Source: NORP259 sp041398705 (GTDB lineage Bacteria; Planctomycetota; UBA1135; GCA-002686595). From it: a DNA stretch of 64,000 bases. Both the position numbers and the translations under genes were made by a program. Under the pieces are notes generated by a model. It was not told the origin of the DNA and did not search any database. It saw nothing but the letters and a program-made list of their open reading frames with translations. Shown here in pieces: positions 44,438 to 52,342 of this stretch. Position 1 is the first letter of the stretch. Each line of letters begins with the position of its first letter. Location of the stretch: contig JAWKUI010000006.1 of assembly GCA_041398705.1 (NCBI GenBank), positions 124,001 through 188,000 of the forward strand. The letters are read 5' to 3'.

Positions 44438-45718
44438 GTGGACTCCGCCCGGAAACCCAGCGTCTACCGGTACTTTGACCTGGCCGACTCGTTCGTCGAG
44501 ATCCAGGTCACGCAGCCGCAGCACTTGGTCCTGCCCCAGAAACCGGGGCTCGACAAGGCCGGCTACCGGCGTCTGGTGATCGCCACCTGCATGCCCGAAT
44601 TCCGGGACAACGTGGCCGACGCCATCGAGATGCTATTTCCTGACGACCCGCTGATGGTGGAGGACATTCTTTACCAGCTGTGTGTCGACGTGAACCCCGG
44701 CCTGGCCATCCATGAGGTGCGCCTGGAAGTGGGTAGCAGCACCCCGGCCGAAGCTCAGACGGAGTTCGCTGGCTGCGAACAATGGGAAGTCCGTCTGCGC
44801 CAATCGGTCAGTGGGCTCGAGCAGCGCCTGCGCAAGGAGATCATCGGCCAGGACCACGCGGTCAAGGCCACCGCGCGGGCCGTGTCGCGCGCGGCGGTGG
44901 GCCTGGCCCCCGCCGGACGCCCGCTGGCAACCCTGTTGTTCGCTGGCCGCACCGGGACGGGCAAGACCGAACTCGCCCGGGTGCTCTCGCGGGAACTGAT
45001 GGGTCCTCACTCGCTCTTGCGCATCGATTGCAGCGAGTTCGCCCTGGCGCACGAATACAGCAAACTGATCGGCGCGCCGCCGGGTTTCGTGGGCCACGAG
45101 GACGGCGGGCAATTGACCGACGCCCTGCGCCGCAAACCGGATCGGGTGATTGTGTTCGACGAGATCGAAAAGGCCCACCCCAAGCTGCACAACCTGTTGC
45201 TGCAGATCCTGGAAGAAGGCGCGCTCACCGACGGCAAGGGCCGCACAGTCAGCTTCGAACGCTGCGTGGTCATTCTGACCTCGAACGTCGGCGCCGAAGA
45301 GGCGCAGCGCAAGGCGCGCGCCATGGGCTTCGAACGCGGTTCTTCGCTCGCCGGCCACGCCCTGGAGGAGATCACCCACCAGGCCCTGCAGAACACCTTC
45401 CGCCCCGAATTCCTCGGTCGCCTCGACCAGACCATCCTGTTCGCCGACCTAAACGCGGAAACTATGGTCGGCATTGCGAAGAAGCACCTCAGTGAACTGC
45501 GCGCGCGGGCCAATCGCCGCGGCCTGGGGCTCGAATTCACGCCTTCGGTGGCACGCTGGGTGGCGGGACGCGCCCTGGACCCCGATGCAGGGGCGCGCGA
45601 ACTGCGCCGCATCCTGAGCCGCGAAGTGGAGCCGTTCGTCGTGGACGAACTCGCGGGTGGGCCGAGCGGTGTGCTGCGCATCGGCGTGCGCGGCGGCAGC
45701 CTACGCCGGGTCGCCTAG
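44438..45718 (+). CDS. single-AAA ClpB/ClpC-D2-like ATPase
   Basis: 426 residues. An unassigned N-terminal domain (about 1-115) is followed by one AAA+ module of the ClpA/B D2 class: AGRTGTGKTELARVL (Walker A), VIVFDEIEKAHP (Walker B), FRPEFLGRLD (arginine finger region), and a D2-small domain with sensor-2 GARELRR. Only one ATPase domain is present, unlike two-domain ClpB/ClpA, and no Zn finger as in ClpX. A role in remodelling protein complexes is inferred; the N-domain presumably chooses the client. GTG 44438 gives MDSARKPSVYRYFDLADSF; no clear Shine-Dalgarno. Confidence 0.85.
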   Translation: MDSARKPSVYRYFDLADSFVEIQVTQPQHLVLPQKPGLDKAGYRRLVIATCMPEFRDNVADAIEMLFPDDPLMVEDILYQLCVDVNPGLAIHEVRLEVGSSTPAEAQTEFAGCEQWEVRLRQSVSGLEQRLRKEIIGQDHAVKATARAVSRAAVGLAPAGRPLATLLFAGRTGTGKTELARVLSRELMGPHSLLRIDCSEFALAHEYSKLIGAPPGFVGHEDGGQLTDALRRKPDRVIVFDEIEKAHPKLHNLLLQILEEGALTDGKGRTVSFERCVVILTSNVGAEEAQRKARAMGFERGSSLAGHALEEITHQALQNTFRPEFLGRLDQTILFADLNAETMVGIAKKHLSELRARANRRGLGLEFTPSVARWVAGRALDPDAGARELRRILSREVEPFVVDELAGGPSGVLRIGVRGGSLRRVA

Positions 45719-46039
45719 GGCGACTCCCATGCGATTCGGGTTGTCTGGCTCCCGTTAGGCGGGGCCCAGGGGTGAGCAAACCGGCCGCCGTTGCCCCGCT
45801 CGCCACGGACCTTCGAGGCCGACCTAGGGCCCCTGGGCGGACAAGCGGGTCCGCCGCAGCAGTGGCCATTGCGTTCCGAATCCCCCCTTGCGAGCATGGA
45901 TGGCCAGGAGCGCCAGGCCAGAGCATCGCCGCATGTTTCGCGCCCCTTTGCTCGCGCGCCTTGCGTGACTTCCCCGGCGCCGCTTCGCGCGACCGCATGG
46001 CGCGAAACAATCGCCTGCGGGAACCGTAGACTATCCCCC
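45719..46039. other. 321-bp intergenic region
   Basis: Between two plus-strand genes. It contains the -10-like TAGACT at 46027-46032 for the next gene. No hairpin with a T-tract and no other coding or RNA signature was recognised. Confidence 0.4.
46027..46032 (+). promoter_or_regulatory. leaderless promoter of DUF2238 gene (-10)
   Basis: TAGACT ends 7 nt before ATG 46040; no Shine-Dalgarno sequence is present in between. Confidence 0.5.
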
Positions 46040-46669
46040 ATGCAGCCCGCGCCGATCCCCAACCGCCACCCGCGCCTGGGCCTTGCCTTGACTGCGATCA
46101 CGCTCGCCGTTTTCGCCTGGTCGGGAATCGCCCCCTACGAGCGGTTCACCTGGGTGCTCGAAGTGGCTCCGGTTTGCATTCTGCTGCCGCTGATCTACCT
46201 GGTGCGGGGGCCCTTCCCCCTCAGCCCCTTGCTGATGGTGCTGCTCTGTCTGCACGGGGTGATCCTGATGGTCGGCGGCAAGTACACCTACGCGCGCGTG
46301 CCGATCGGATTTACCGTGGCCGACTGGCTCGGCTGGCAGCGCAACCCGTACGACCGGCTCGGGCACCTGGCCCAGGGATTCGTACCCGCGTTGATCGCGC
46401 GCGAAGTGCTGCTGCGTACGTCGCCGCTCGTGCGCGGCAAGTGGCTCGCGTTCCTGTGCGTGAGCATCGCCCTCGCCTTCAGCGCCCTCTACGAATTGAT
46501 CGAGTGGCAGGCAGCGGTGTGGACCGGGGAGGCGGCGGAGTCGTTCCTCGGCACCCAGGGGGACGAGTGGGATACGCAGTGGGACATGGCCCTGGCGCTG
46601 ATGGGAGCCATCGCGTCCTTGTTGCTGCTGCGCAAGGCGCACGACCGGTCGCTGGGACTCGCGGATTGA
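46040..46669 (+). CDS. DUF2238 (YjdF-like) integral membrane protein
   Basis: 209 residues with about six TM helices and the family's conserved blocks YDRLGHLAQGFVPALIAREV, ALYELIEWQAAVW and GTQGDEWDTQWDMALALMGA, the last two holding conserved acidic residues in or near membrane segments. E. coli YjdF belongs to the same family; its biochemical role is unknown. The gene is convergent with a cytochrome c gene across only 14 nt. Confidence 0.88.
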   Translation: MQPAPIPNRHPRLGLALTAITLAVFAWSGIAPYERFTWVLEVAPVCILLPLIYLVRGPFPLSPLLMVLLCLHGVILMVGGKYTYARVPIGFTVADWLGWQRNPYDRLGHLAQGFVPALIAREVLLRTSPLVRGKWLAFLCVSIALAFSALYELIEWQAAVWTGEAAESFLGTQGDEWDTQWDMALALMGAIASLLLLRKAHDRSLGLAD

Positions 46670-46683
46670 GCCCGGGGCCGCGG

Positions 46684-47100
46684 CTACTTGGCGAAGGAGC
46701 GGATCACGGCGACTAGATCGAGCAATTCTTGGTCTGTGAATTGAGCATAGGCAGGCATTAGTGGCGAGCCGCCGAATGCGGCGCTGCCCTGGCGGATCTC
46801 GGCCATCAGGCGGGCATCGTCCACCGTCGCCTGCCAGGCGGGGTCGCCGTAGTTCTTGAATGGGATATCGATTGCCATGGCCGCAGGCCCGTCGCCCCGA
46901 CCTGCGTCCCCATGGCAAGCGTTGCATGCATTGGCAATCCAGAGCATTTTGCCCCGGGCCTGATCCCCGGCGGGCACCTTCGCGACCGGCACCGGCGCGG
47001 GCTCAAGGGAAGGCAACTCGGACTCCGGGTTCTCGGGTCGCGGGGTGGCGCAGGCGGAAACGAGGGCGGCCAGGAAGAGGGAGCGGAGCAGTGGGTGCAT
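46684..47100 (-). CDS. small cytochrome c lipoprotein
   Basis: 138 residues. Lipoprotein signal LFLAALVSAC, a Pro-rich spacer, then a class I c-type haem domain with CNACHG (haem attachment) and a distal Met in SPLMPAYAQFTDQEL; ends LLDLVAVIRSF. It would carry electrons at the outer face of the membrane. It is paralogous to the cytochrome c encoded 90 bp upstream on the same strand, suggesting duplication. Terminal oxidase or reductase partners are not in the window. Confidence 0.9.
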   Translation of the reverse strand: MHPLLRSLFLAALVSACATPRPENPESELPSLEPAPVPVAKVPAGDQARGKMLWIANACNACHGDAGRGDGPAAMAIDIPFKNYGDPAWQATVDDARLMAEIRQGSAAFGGSPLMPAYAQFTDQELLDLVAVIRSFAK

Positions 47101-47189
47101 GGGTGCAAGGAAAAGGTCCAAAGAATCGAATCCGGGGCCGGACGCGTTTGCGCCCGGCCCCGGATTCTAGTCGGCTTGGCGACTTCGGA

Positions 47190-47552
47190 CTACTTGCCGA
47201 AGCTGCGGATGTAGGCGACCAGGTTGTTCAGATCGGCATCGGACAGTTGGCCGTAGGCAGCCATCAACGGAGAAAGGCCGTTGGCCTGACCACCTTCCTT
47301 GATGACCTTCTTGATCTGATCGTCGGTCTTGGACTTCTGCCAGGCCTTGTCGGCGTAGCTGCGCGGCTTGGGATCGAGGTTGGCTGCGGCCAGTCCGTCA
47401 CCGTGCCCGGTGTCGCCGTGGCAGGTGTTGCACGCGTTGGCGGTGAACAGGGCCTTGCCAGCAGCCACGGCGGCCGGATCGAGCTTGGGACCTTCTTCCT
47501 TGCCACCGCAGGCGGCAAGGAGCATCAGGCTGAGGAGTGCGGTGTACTTCAT
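47190..47552 (-). CDS. small cytochrome c lipoprotein
   Basis: 120 residues. Lipobox LLAAC followed by GGKEEG, then a mono-haem domain with CNTCHG and Met in LSPLMAAYGQLSDADL, ending LNNLVAYIRSFGK. The fold and Met position match the downstream paralogue. A GGAG 11-14 nt upstream (minus strand) may serve translation. Divergently transcribed from the SurA-like gene over a 155-bp region. Confidence 0.92.
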   Translation of the reverse strand: MKYTALLSLMLLAACGGKEEGPKLDPAAVAAGKALFTANACNTCHGDTGHGDGLAAANLDPKPRSYADKAWQKSKTDDQIKKVIKEGGQANGLSPLMAAYGQLSDADLNNLVAYIRSFGK

Positions 47553-47695
47553 GGGGTTGGATTCTCCGATTTGGGGAGCACGACGAGGGCTCGGGGGAAG
47601 TCTACGGGTTGGTGCCGCCCCTTCCTACCCGGGTTCCCCGGTGCTGCGGCTTTTTTTCGGGCTCCCCGCGGGCCCGGCCCCCCCTCGCAACCCGC

Positions 47696-47701
47696 TACAA
47701 T
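47696..47701 (+). promoter_or_regulatory. leaderless promoter of SurA-like/BMC-P operon (-10)
   Basis: TACAAT ends 6 nt before GTG 47708. No -35 is recognisable in the GC-rich upstream sequence. Confidence 0.5.
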
Positions 47702-47707
47702 CCGCCC

Positions 47708-49099
47708 GTGATCGTCCCCATCCTCGCCGTATCGATATTCGGTCTCAGCTTGCTGGCTCCCATGGGCCCGCAAACCTCCGAATCCGCCCCCCAGGAGCCC
47801 CTGGCCGCCAGCGCGCCCGGCGTCACGCTGACCTTCGCCGAGCTCGACGGCCTTCTGCTGCGCCGCTTGGCCCTCACCAGCCAGGGCCAAGGCGCCCTGC
47901 GCGAGCTGATCGACCTGAAGGCCCTGCGCCACCTGGCGAAACAACGCGGCGTGAGCATCTCCACCGCCGATCTGAACGCGCGCTGGCTGGAGATCGAGCG
48001 CGATCTGGTCGCCAGCGGTCAGGCCGCGAACATGGAGGAGTTCCTGCGCGCCAGCGGGGTCGACCGGGAGACCTTCCGCGAGTATCTCGAACTGGCCCTG
48101 GTGCAGGAGACCCTGACCCGCCAGGACCTGGGCCTCGCCAAAAACGCCCCGGTCAGCCCCGAACAGCAGAAGCTGTGGATCGACGAAGCCGTCAAAGCCC
48201 TCGGCTACGAAGGCTTGCCCCCCTATTGGGCGGACGGTGTGGTCGCCCGCGTCGGGCCGGTGGAGATCACCACCGCCGAGCTGGCGGGACGCCTGCGCGA
48301 ACAGACCGAACCCGCGGAGCTGCGCCAGACCTGCTACGAAGCCCTGCTCGAAAAGCGCATCCGCCTGCGCTTCCCCGACCTGGCCCCCGCGGCATTCGCC
48401 CAGGCGGTCGAAGTCGAACTCGATCAGCGCCGCGCGGACCTTGCCAAGGATCCGCGCTACAAAGGCCTCGACTACGAACAGGTGATCGCCACCCAGGGCC
48501 TGAGCCTGGCCGCCCTGCGCCAGGATCCCGCCGTCGTGAGCGCCGCCCTCGCCCGCCTGTGGGTCGACCGCACCTGCAACGACGAGTGCCTGCGCGAGGT
48601 CTATCAGAACGAACGCGACCAGTTCGACGGCATGTTCGGCGAAGGCGCGCAGACCTTCGCGATCCGCTTGAACGCCGGGGATGTGGTCAATGACCTGGTG
48701 CCGCGCACCTTCGACCAGGCCGAAGCCGAGCTCAACGCCCTGCGCGGCGACATCCACTCGCTCGAAGATTTCCAGCGTCTGGCCGCCGTGCGCACCGACG
48801 ACATCCGCGCCCGCGAGGCCCAAGGCCTGGTCGGATACGTGCGCGGCCGCACCGATGGCGTCGAAGCCCCCGTGCGCGAAGCGGTGATGCGCGCCCTGGC
48901 CGAACGCCCGGGCCCCGTCTCCGGCACCGTGCTCGGCCCCGTGCGCGTGCAAGGTGGCATGCTGCTTTTGTGCCTGGGCGAACGCGCCGTCGCCCCCACC
49001 TGGGACATCATGGCCCAGAACGTGCACAAGGTGCTACGACGCCGGTTCATGATCGAACAACTCTCCCCGTCCCTTCTGAAAACCTACCTGGACAAGTAA
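47708..49099 (+). CDS. exported SurA-like protein upstream of BMC-P genes
   Basis: 463 residues. The N-terminal signal (MIVPILAVSIFGLSLLAPMG) is followed by SurA-type helical blocks (FAELDGLLLRRLALTSQGQG, LIDLKALRHLAKQRGVSIS, FREYLELALVQETL) and a C-terminal segment (about 330-440) that may be a parvulin remnant (SLEDFQRLAAVRTDD ... GGMLLLCLGE). It is probably a periplasmic folding factor. The GTG start is supported by the -10-like box 6 nt before it and the signal peptide. The first BMC-P gene begins 2 nt after its stop, so the exported chaperone and cytosolic shell proteins appear cotranscribed, which is unexpected. Confidence 0.75.
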   Translation: MIVPILAVSIFGLSLLAPMGPQTSESAPQEPLAASAPGVTLTFAELDGLLLRRLALTSQGQGALRELIDLKALRHLAKQRGVSISTADLNARWLEIERDLVASGQAANMEEFLRASGVDRETFREYLELALVQETLTRQDLGLAKNAPVSPEQQKLWIDEAVKALGYEGLPPYWADGVVARVGPVEITTAELAGRLREQTEPAELRQTCYEALLEKRIRLRFPDLAPAAFAQAVEVELDQRRADLAKDPRYKGLDYEQVIATQGLSLAALRQDPAVVSAALARLWVDRTCNDECLREVYQNERDQFDGMFGEGAQTFAIRLNAGDVVNDLVPRTFDQAEAELNALRGDIHSLEDFQRLAAVRTDDIRAREAQGLVGYVRGRTDGVEAPVREAVMRALAERPGPVSGTVLGPVRVQGGMLLLCLGERAVAPTWDIMAQNVHKVLRRRFMIEQLSPSLLKTYLDK

Positions 49100-49101
49100 C
49101 G

Positions 49102-49401
49102 ATGCTAATCGCCAAGGTTGTGGGCAGCGTGGTCTCGACCCAAAAGGACGAGAAGCTCGAAAACTCCAAGTTCCTGCTATGCCAGGTGCACGATCACCAC
49201 GGCAAAGCCAAGGACCAGTACGTCGTGGCCATCGACTCGGTCGGTGCGGGCCATGGAGACATGGTGATGTACGCCACCGGCTCAAGCGCCCGCCAAACGA
49301 CGTTCACCAAGGACAAACCCTGCGACGCGGTCATCATGGGCATCGTCGACTCGTGGGACCTGGGCGGCGCGAACATCTACGAGAAGTGGAGCGAGGCCTG
49401 A
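49102..49401 (+). CDS. bacterial microcompartment vertex protein (BMC-P, EutN/CcmL), copy 1
   Basis: 99 residues, a single EutN/CcmL domain. Pentamers of these proteins cap the vertices of microcompartment shells. The family core is clear: MLIAKVVGSVVSTQKDEKL at the start, VVAIDSVGAGHGDMVMYATG, SSARQT, and VIMGIVDSWD. Starts 2 nt after the SurA-like gene; the next BMC-P begins 1 nt after its stop. Planctomycete BMC loci typically have three BMC-P paralogues with BMC-H shell genes and a class II aldolase; here only BMC-P and the aldolase are near. Confidence 0.95.
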   Translation: MLIAKVVGSVVSTQKDEKLENSKFLLCQVHDHHGKAKDQYVVAIDSVGAGHGDMVMYATGSSARQTTFTKDKPCDAVIMGIVDSWDLGGANIYEKWSEA

Positions 49402-49402
49402 G

Positions 49403-49708
49403 ATGTTCCTGGCCCGTGTGACCGGCCGGGTGGTCATGACCACCCGCTATCCAGGCATGGACGGGGTGCGCCTGCAGTGGGTGCAACCCCTCGACGAAGC
49501 GGGTGAGCCCGATGGCGCTCAACTGGTGGCCTGCGCGGCTATCGACAGCGGCCCCGGGGACCTGGTCGAGGTGGTCGATGGGCGCGAGGCCGCCGTGGCC
49601 CTGCCCGACGAAACGTTTGTGCCGGTGGACGCCACCATCGTCGGGTACGTCGAACAGGCCGTCGTAAACGGCGTCGACCTGGCGGACCTGGAGGAATTGC
49701 CGTCATGA
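49403..49708 (+). CDS. bacterial microcompartment vertex protein (BMC-P), copy 2, divergent
   Basis: 101 residues, EutN/CcmL fold: MFLARVTGRVVMTTRYPGMD, ACAAIDSGPGDLVEVVDG, TIVGYVEQAVV. The usual G(S/N)SAR motif after the GDxV strand is replaced by GREAAVALPDE, marking it as the most divergent of the three. It starts 1 nt after copy 1 and overlaps copy 3 by 4 nt, so the three are translationally coupled and may occupy different vertices or one mixed assembly (inference). Confidence 0.92.
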   Translation: MFLARVTGRVVMTTRYPGMDGVRLQWVQPLDEAGEPDGAQLVACAAIDSGPGDLVEVVDGREAAVALPDETFVPVDATIVGYVEQAVVNGVDLADLEELPS

Positions 49709-50010
49709 TGCTCGCCGATGTCATCGGAACCGTGGTGGCACCGGTGCAAGTGCCGGCAGGCGAAGGCCGCACCCACCTCGTGATCCGGCCAGTGGACCCC
49801 AGCGGTCGCCCCGCCGGCAAACCGCGCATCGCCATCGACACGGTGGGTTCCGGGGTAGGCGATCGGGTGTTGATCGTTGACGAGGGCAACTCCGCGCGGC
49901 AAGTGCTGCAGGATCCGAAAGCGAGTATCCGCACGGTGATCGTAGGTTTTGTGGACCGCGTCGAATACGACGGCCAGACGGTCTACGACCACACGACCGG
50001 AAATGTGTGA
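49705..50010 (+). CDS. bacterial microcompartment vertex protein (BMC-P), copy 3
   Basis: 101 residues with the canonical EutN pattern: MMLADVIGTVVAPVQVPAGE, IAIDTVGSGVGDRVLIVDEG, NSARQVLQ, TVIVGFVDRVEYDG. It overlaps copy 2 by ATGA. The gene ends 18 nt before the 161-bp perfect palindrome. No BMC-H, BMC-T, aldehyde dehydrogenase or phosphotransacylase gene follows, so the shell facets and core enzymes must be encoded elsewhere if a compartment is made. Confidence 0.95.
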   Translation: MMLADVIGTVVAPVQVPAGEGRTHLVIRPVDPSGRPAGKPRIAIDTVGSGVGDRVLIVDEGNSARQVLQDPKASIRTVIVGFVDRVEYDGQTVYDHTTGNV

Positions 50011-50028
50011 CGGCCCACTGCGCCAGTC

Positions 50029-50189
50029 GCCGTACTGATTGCCGTTGGAATAACGTTACGTACGGAAGCGGGTTTAAGTTGTCACACAATTCGTGGAGGA
50101 GGCGTGCAAAGCACGCCTCCTCCACGAATTGTGTGACAACTTAAACCCGCTTCCGTACGTAACGTTATTCCAACGGCAATCAGTACGGC
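50029..50189. repeat. long perfect palindrome, copy 2 (subfamily B)
   Basis: 161 bp: two perfectly complementary 79-bp arms around a 3-nt centre AAA (50108-50110). From outside in, each arm has a locus-specific segment GCCGTACTGATTGCC, the shared end GTTGGAATAACGTTACGTAC, the subfamily-B segment GGAAGCGGGTTTAAGTTGTC and a unique inner stem. It lies between convergent genes and contains the stop codon of the esterase gene (50180-50182). Confidence 0.98.
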
Positions 50190-51505
50190 AACGGAACCCG
50201 GATCGAGTACTGTAACCCCGGGTCGCCCGTACAAGAGGTATCGATCAAAACCTCGAACCGCCGCTGCACCTCGCCCGCAAACACGATTTCCCCGTTGCAG
50301 ATCACGGTCACCGGCTTCCGCAGGTCCAGCATCTCTTCGTGCAGCAGCACCGAAAGTCCGCGGCCCCGGGACACCTCGGTTTCCGGCGGGGTGATCTCCA
50401 CCCGCACTTCGCCCTTCTCCCGGTCGCAACGGGCATGCACGATCGAGCCAAGCCAGGGCTCCTCCCAGTGCAACCAATAGAACTGGCGTTTCCAGTCGAG
50501 ACTGGGCTGCCAGACGAGGCCCGCGGGCCGCGGCTCCCTCGCCGGAGTTGCCAGGCGTTCGAATTGCTTCTCGAAGCCTCCAGGCGGCGGACCGTGGCCG
50601 TGATCGGCCAGCTCCCAGTAGTCAAAAGCGGAGAAGCCCCCCCACTTCTCGCGGGCTGCGGCGATCTCGCGCGCCGCCTGCCGATTGACATCGGGCTTCA
50701 CGCGCTCATCGTCCAGTCCCTGGCACACCACCATCGGCAAGTTGCGTAGGTTCGGAATGACACCCGGCGCGATGCCCACGAGCTTCAAGCTCTCCCGCAG
50801 GATTAACGGCTCAGGAGAACCGGCTGCCGGGTACAAGGCCGCAAACCGGTCCGCATGGTGCGCGCCCACCTCCCACGTACCAATGCCCCCCATCGAATGG
50901 CCGGCGAGGTAAACCCGATCCGCATCGATGGGATACTGCGCACAAAGGTCCTCGATCAATTGCATCAACCAAGGCTCGGTGCCGCCCCGCGTCCAGGCGC
51001 GCCCCACCGGTTCGAGCACTTCCGGCGCGAGCAACAAGAAGCCGAAGCGCTGCGCAACCGGCTCGTAGAGCGCCAACGCCTTGACCGCATCCGCCTGCCC
51101 TGTTCCGCCCCCATGCAGCGCCACGAGCAGGCCCTTGGGCTTCGAGGTGCGCCCGCCGATTAGGAACCGCCCGCGCTGCGGCTCGCTCCACCAGAAGTCC
51201 TCGCCCGCCTTCCAGGTCCGCTTCTCCCGCCGCGCCACCTGCTCCGCGAGCTTGCGGCGCCAGCTCCGCTCTTCCCCCGACTTCAACTCGGGCAGACCCT
51301 TGAGCTGTTCGAGGAAAGCCCGCTGCTGCTGGCGCGCCTCCCCCTGCGCCCGGGCGCCCGCCTCCAAGAACGTCGCGATGCCGGCTGCGATCTCGCGGGC
51401 GCTGGGGGCCGCGGGTTTGGCCTCCGGCGGCTCCTGGACCGTGGCAGGCACCACCCACGCCATGCATACGAAAGCCAACAGCAACAAGAACCAGGGGCTG
51501 CGCAT
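50180..51505 (-). CDS. secreted alpha/beta-hydrolase (PHB-depolymerase/esterase-like)
   Basis: 441 residues. Signal peptide MRSPWFLLLLAFVCMAWVVP; then a helical region (about 30-110) and an alpha/beta-hydrolase: oxyanion LVALHGGGTGQAD, nucleophile elbow AGHSMGGIG (Ser), acid GLDDERVKP, and His in LADHGHGPPPG. The C-terminal about 90 residues (about 345-441) form a beta-rich add-on with GLSVLLHEEMLDLRKPVTVI. Likely hydrolyses an ester in the periplasm or outside the cell; substrate unknown. The ATG has a TACACT box 6 nt upstream. The 3' end lies inside the palindrome. Confidence 0.88.
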   Translation of the reverse strand: MRSPWFLLLLAFVCMAWVVPATVQEPPEAKPAAPSAREIAAGIATFLEAGARAQGEARQQQRAFLEQLKGLPELKSGEERSWRRKLAEQVARREKRTWKAGEDFWWSEPQRGRFLIGGRTSKPKGLLVALHGGGTGQADAVKALALYEPVAQRFGFLLLAPEVLEPVGRAWTRGGTEPWLMQLIEDLCAQYPIDADRVYLAGHSMGGIGTWEVGAHHADRFAALYPAAGSPEPLILRESLKLVGIAPGVIPNLRNLPMVVCQGLDDERVKPDVNRQAAREIAAAREKWGGFSAFDYWELADHGHGPPPGGFEKQFERLATPAREPRPAGLVWQPSLDWKRQFYWLHWEEPWLGSIVHARCDREKGEVRVEITPPETEVSRGRGLSVLLHEEMLDLRKPVTVICNGEIVFAGEVQRRFEVLIDTSCTGDPGLQYSIRVPLPY

Positions 51506-51511
51506 GGCGCC

Positions 51512-51517
51512 AGTGTA
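51512..51517 (-). promoter_or_regulatory. leaderless promoter of esterase gene (-10)
   Basis: TACACT on the minus strand, ending 6 nt before the ATG at 51505; it faces the aldolase promoter across the 86-bp divergent region. Confidence 0.5.
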
Positions 51518-51578
51518 GCCCCCGCTGCCCGCCCCGTGCGGATTCCGGCTGGAACCTGTCCCCCCCGCCGCCATCGCC

Positions 51579-51584
51579 TATACT
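51579..51584 (+). promoter_or_regulatory. leaderless promoter of class II aldolase gene (-10)
   Basis: TATACT ends 7 nt before ATG 51592; the intervening GCCGCCC contains no Shine-Dalgarno. Confidence 0.55.
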
Positions 51585-51591
51585 GCCGCCC

Positions 51592-52302
51592 ATGCCCGAA
51601 GCCCATTGGTCCGAGGAGGAAACCCGCCTGCGCCAGGCCCTGTGCCGCATCGGCGCCCTGTGTTACCAGCGCGGGACCATCGTGGCCGCCGACGGCAACC
51701 TTTCGGCGCGCATGTCGGACGGGCACATTCTGATCACCCCGACCGGGGCGATGAAGGGCTTCCTCGAGCCGCATCACATGGCCAAGATCGACCTGACTGG
51801 CAAACCGGTCGACAATGGGCCAAAGGCTTCGTCCGAGGTCGGCATCCACTTGGTGTGTTACCTCGAACGCCCCGACGTGCAAGCGATCGTGCACGCGCAC
51901 CCGCCGCACGCGGTGGCGATGACGATTGCGGAGATCGACTTGCAGATGCCGATCATCCCCGAGATCGTGGTGACCATCGGCGGCATTCCCACCGCCCCCT
52001 TCGGCACCCCCGGCACCTCCGAACTGCCGGAAACGATCCGCGAAATCGTGCGCTGCTCGGACACCGTGATCATGAAGAACCACGGTTCGGTCACGCTCGG
52101 CAGCAACCTGCTCGACGCGTACAAGAAGCTCGACATGCTCGAGCACACCGCGCGCATCCTGTGGCTGGCGCACACCGCCAAGGGCGGGCTCGAGCCGCTG
52201 CCCGAGGAGAACGTGCGCAAGCTGCTCGCGACCCGCGCGCAGCTGGGCATCACGACGCGCAATACGCTCGAGAACCACTGCGGTCAGCGCCCGGGGTCCT
52301 GA
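51592..52302 (+). CDS. class II aldolase/adducin-family protein (fuculose-phosphate-aldolase-like)
   Basis: 236 residues. Class II aldolase fold with substrate loop AADGNLSARM, ITPTGAMKG, SSEVGIH, the zinc ligands in VHAHPPHA and a late MKNHGSVTLG. Family members cleave deoxy-sugar 1-phosphates such as L-fuculose 1-phosphate to dihydroxyacetone phosphate and lactaldehyde; lactaldehyde is the toxic intermediate that planctomycete microcompartments are known to contain. Its location 1.6 kb from three BMC-P genes supports this role. An N-terminal peptide that would target it to the shell is not obvious (start MPEAHWSEEETRLRQAL). Fucose, rhamnose or another substrate cannot be told apart. Confidence 0.9.
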   Translation: MPEAHWSEEETRLRQALCRIGALCYQRGTIVAADGNLSARMSDGHILITPTGAMKGFLEPHHMAKIDLTGKPVDNGPKASSEVGIHLVCYLERPDVQAIVHAHPPHAVAMTIAEIDLQMPIIPEIVVTIGGIPTAPFGTPGTSELPETIREIVRCSDTVIMKNHGSVTLGSNLLDAYKKLDMLEHTARILWLAHTAKGGLEPLPEENVRKLLATRAQLGITTRNTLENHCGQRPGS

Positions 52303-52314
52303 GGCCAAGCCGTG

Positions 52315-52342
52315 GCGCGTGCGATTTCGCACCAGCGCGCCG
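52315..52342. terminator. possible terminator after aldolase
   Basis: GGCGCG and CGCGCC arms flank a perfect GTGCGA-TT-TCGCAC hairpin, starting about 12 nt after the aldolase stop; a T-run occurs only about 30 nt further on. Confidence 0.4.

Noticed and set aside
45719..46039. N-terminal extension of the DUF2238 protein
   Set aside because: The open frame upstream of 46040 has no family similarity and crosses the -10-like box; the membrane protein begins at MQPAPIPNRHPR.
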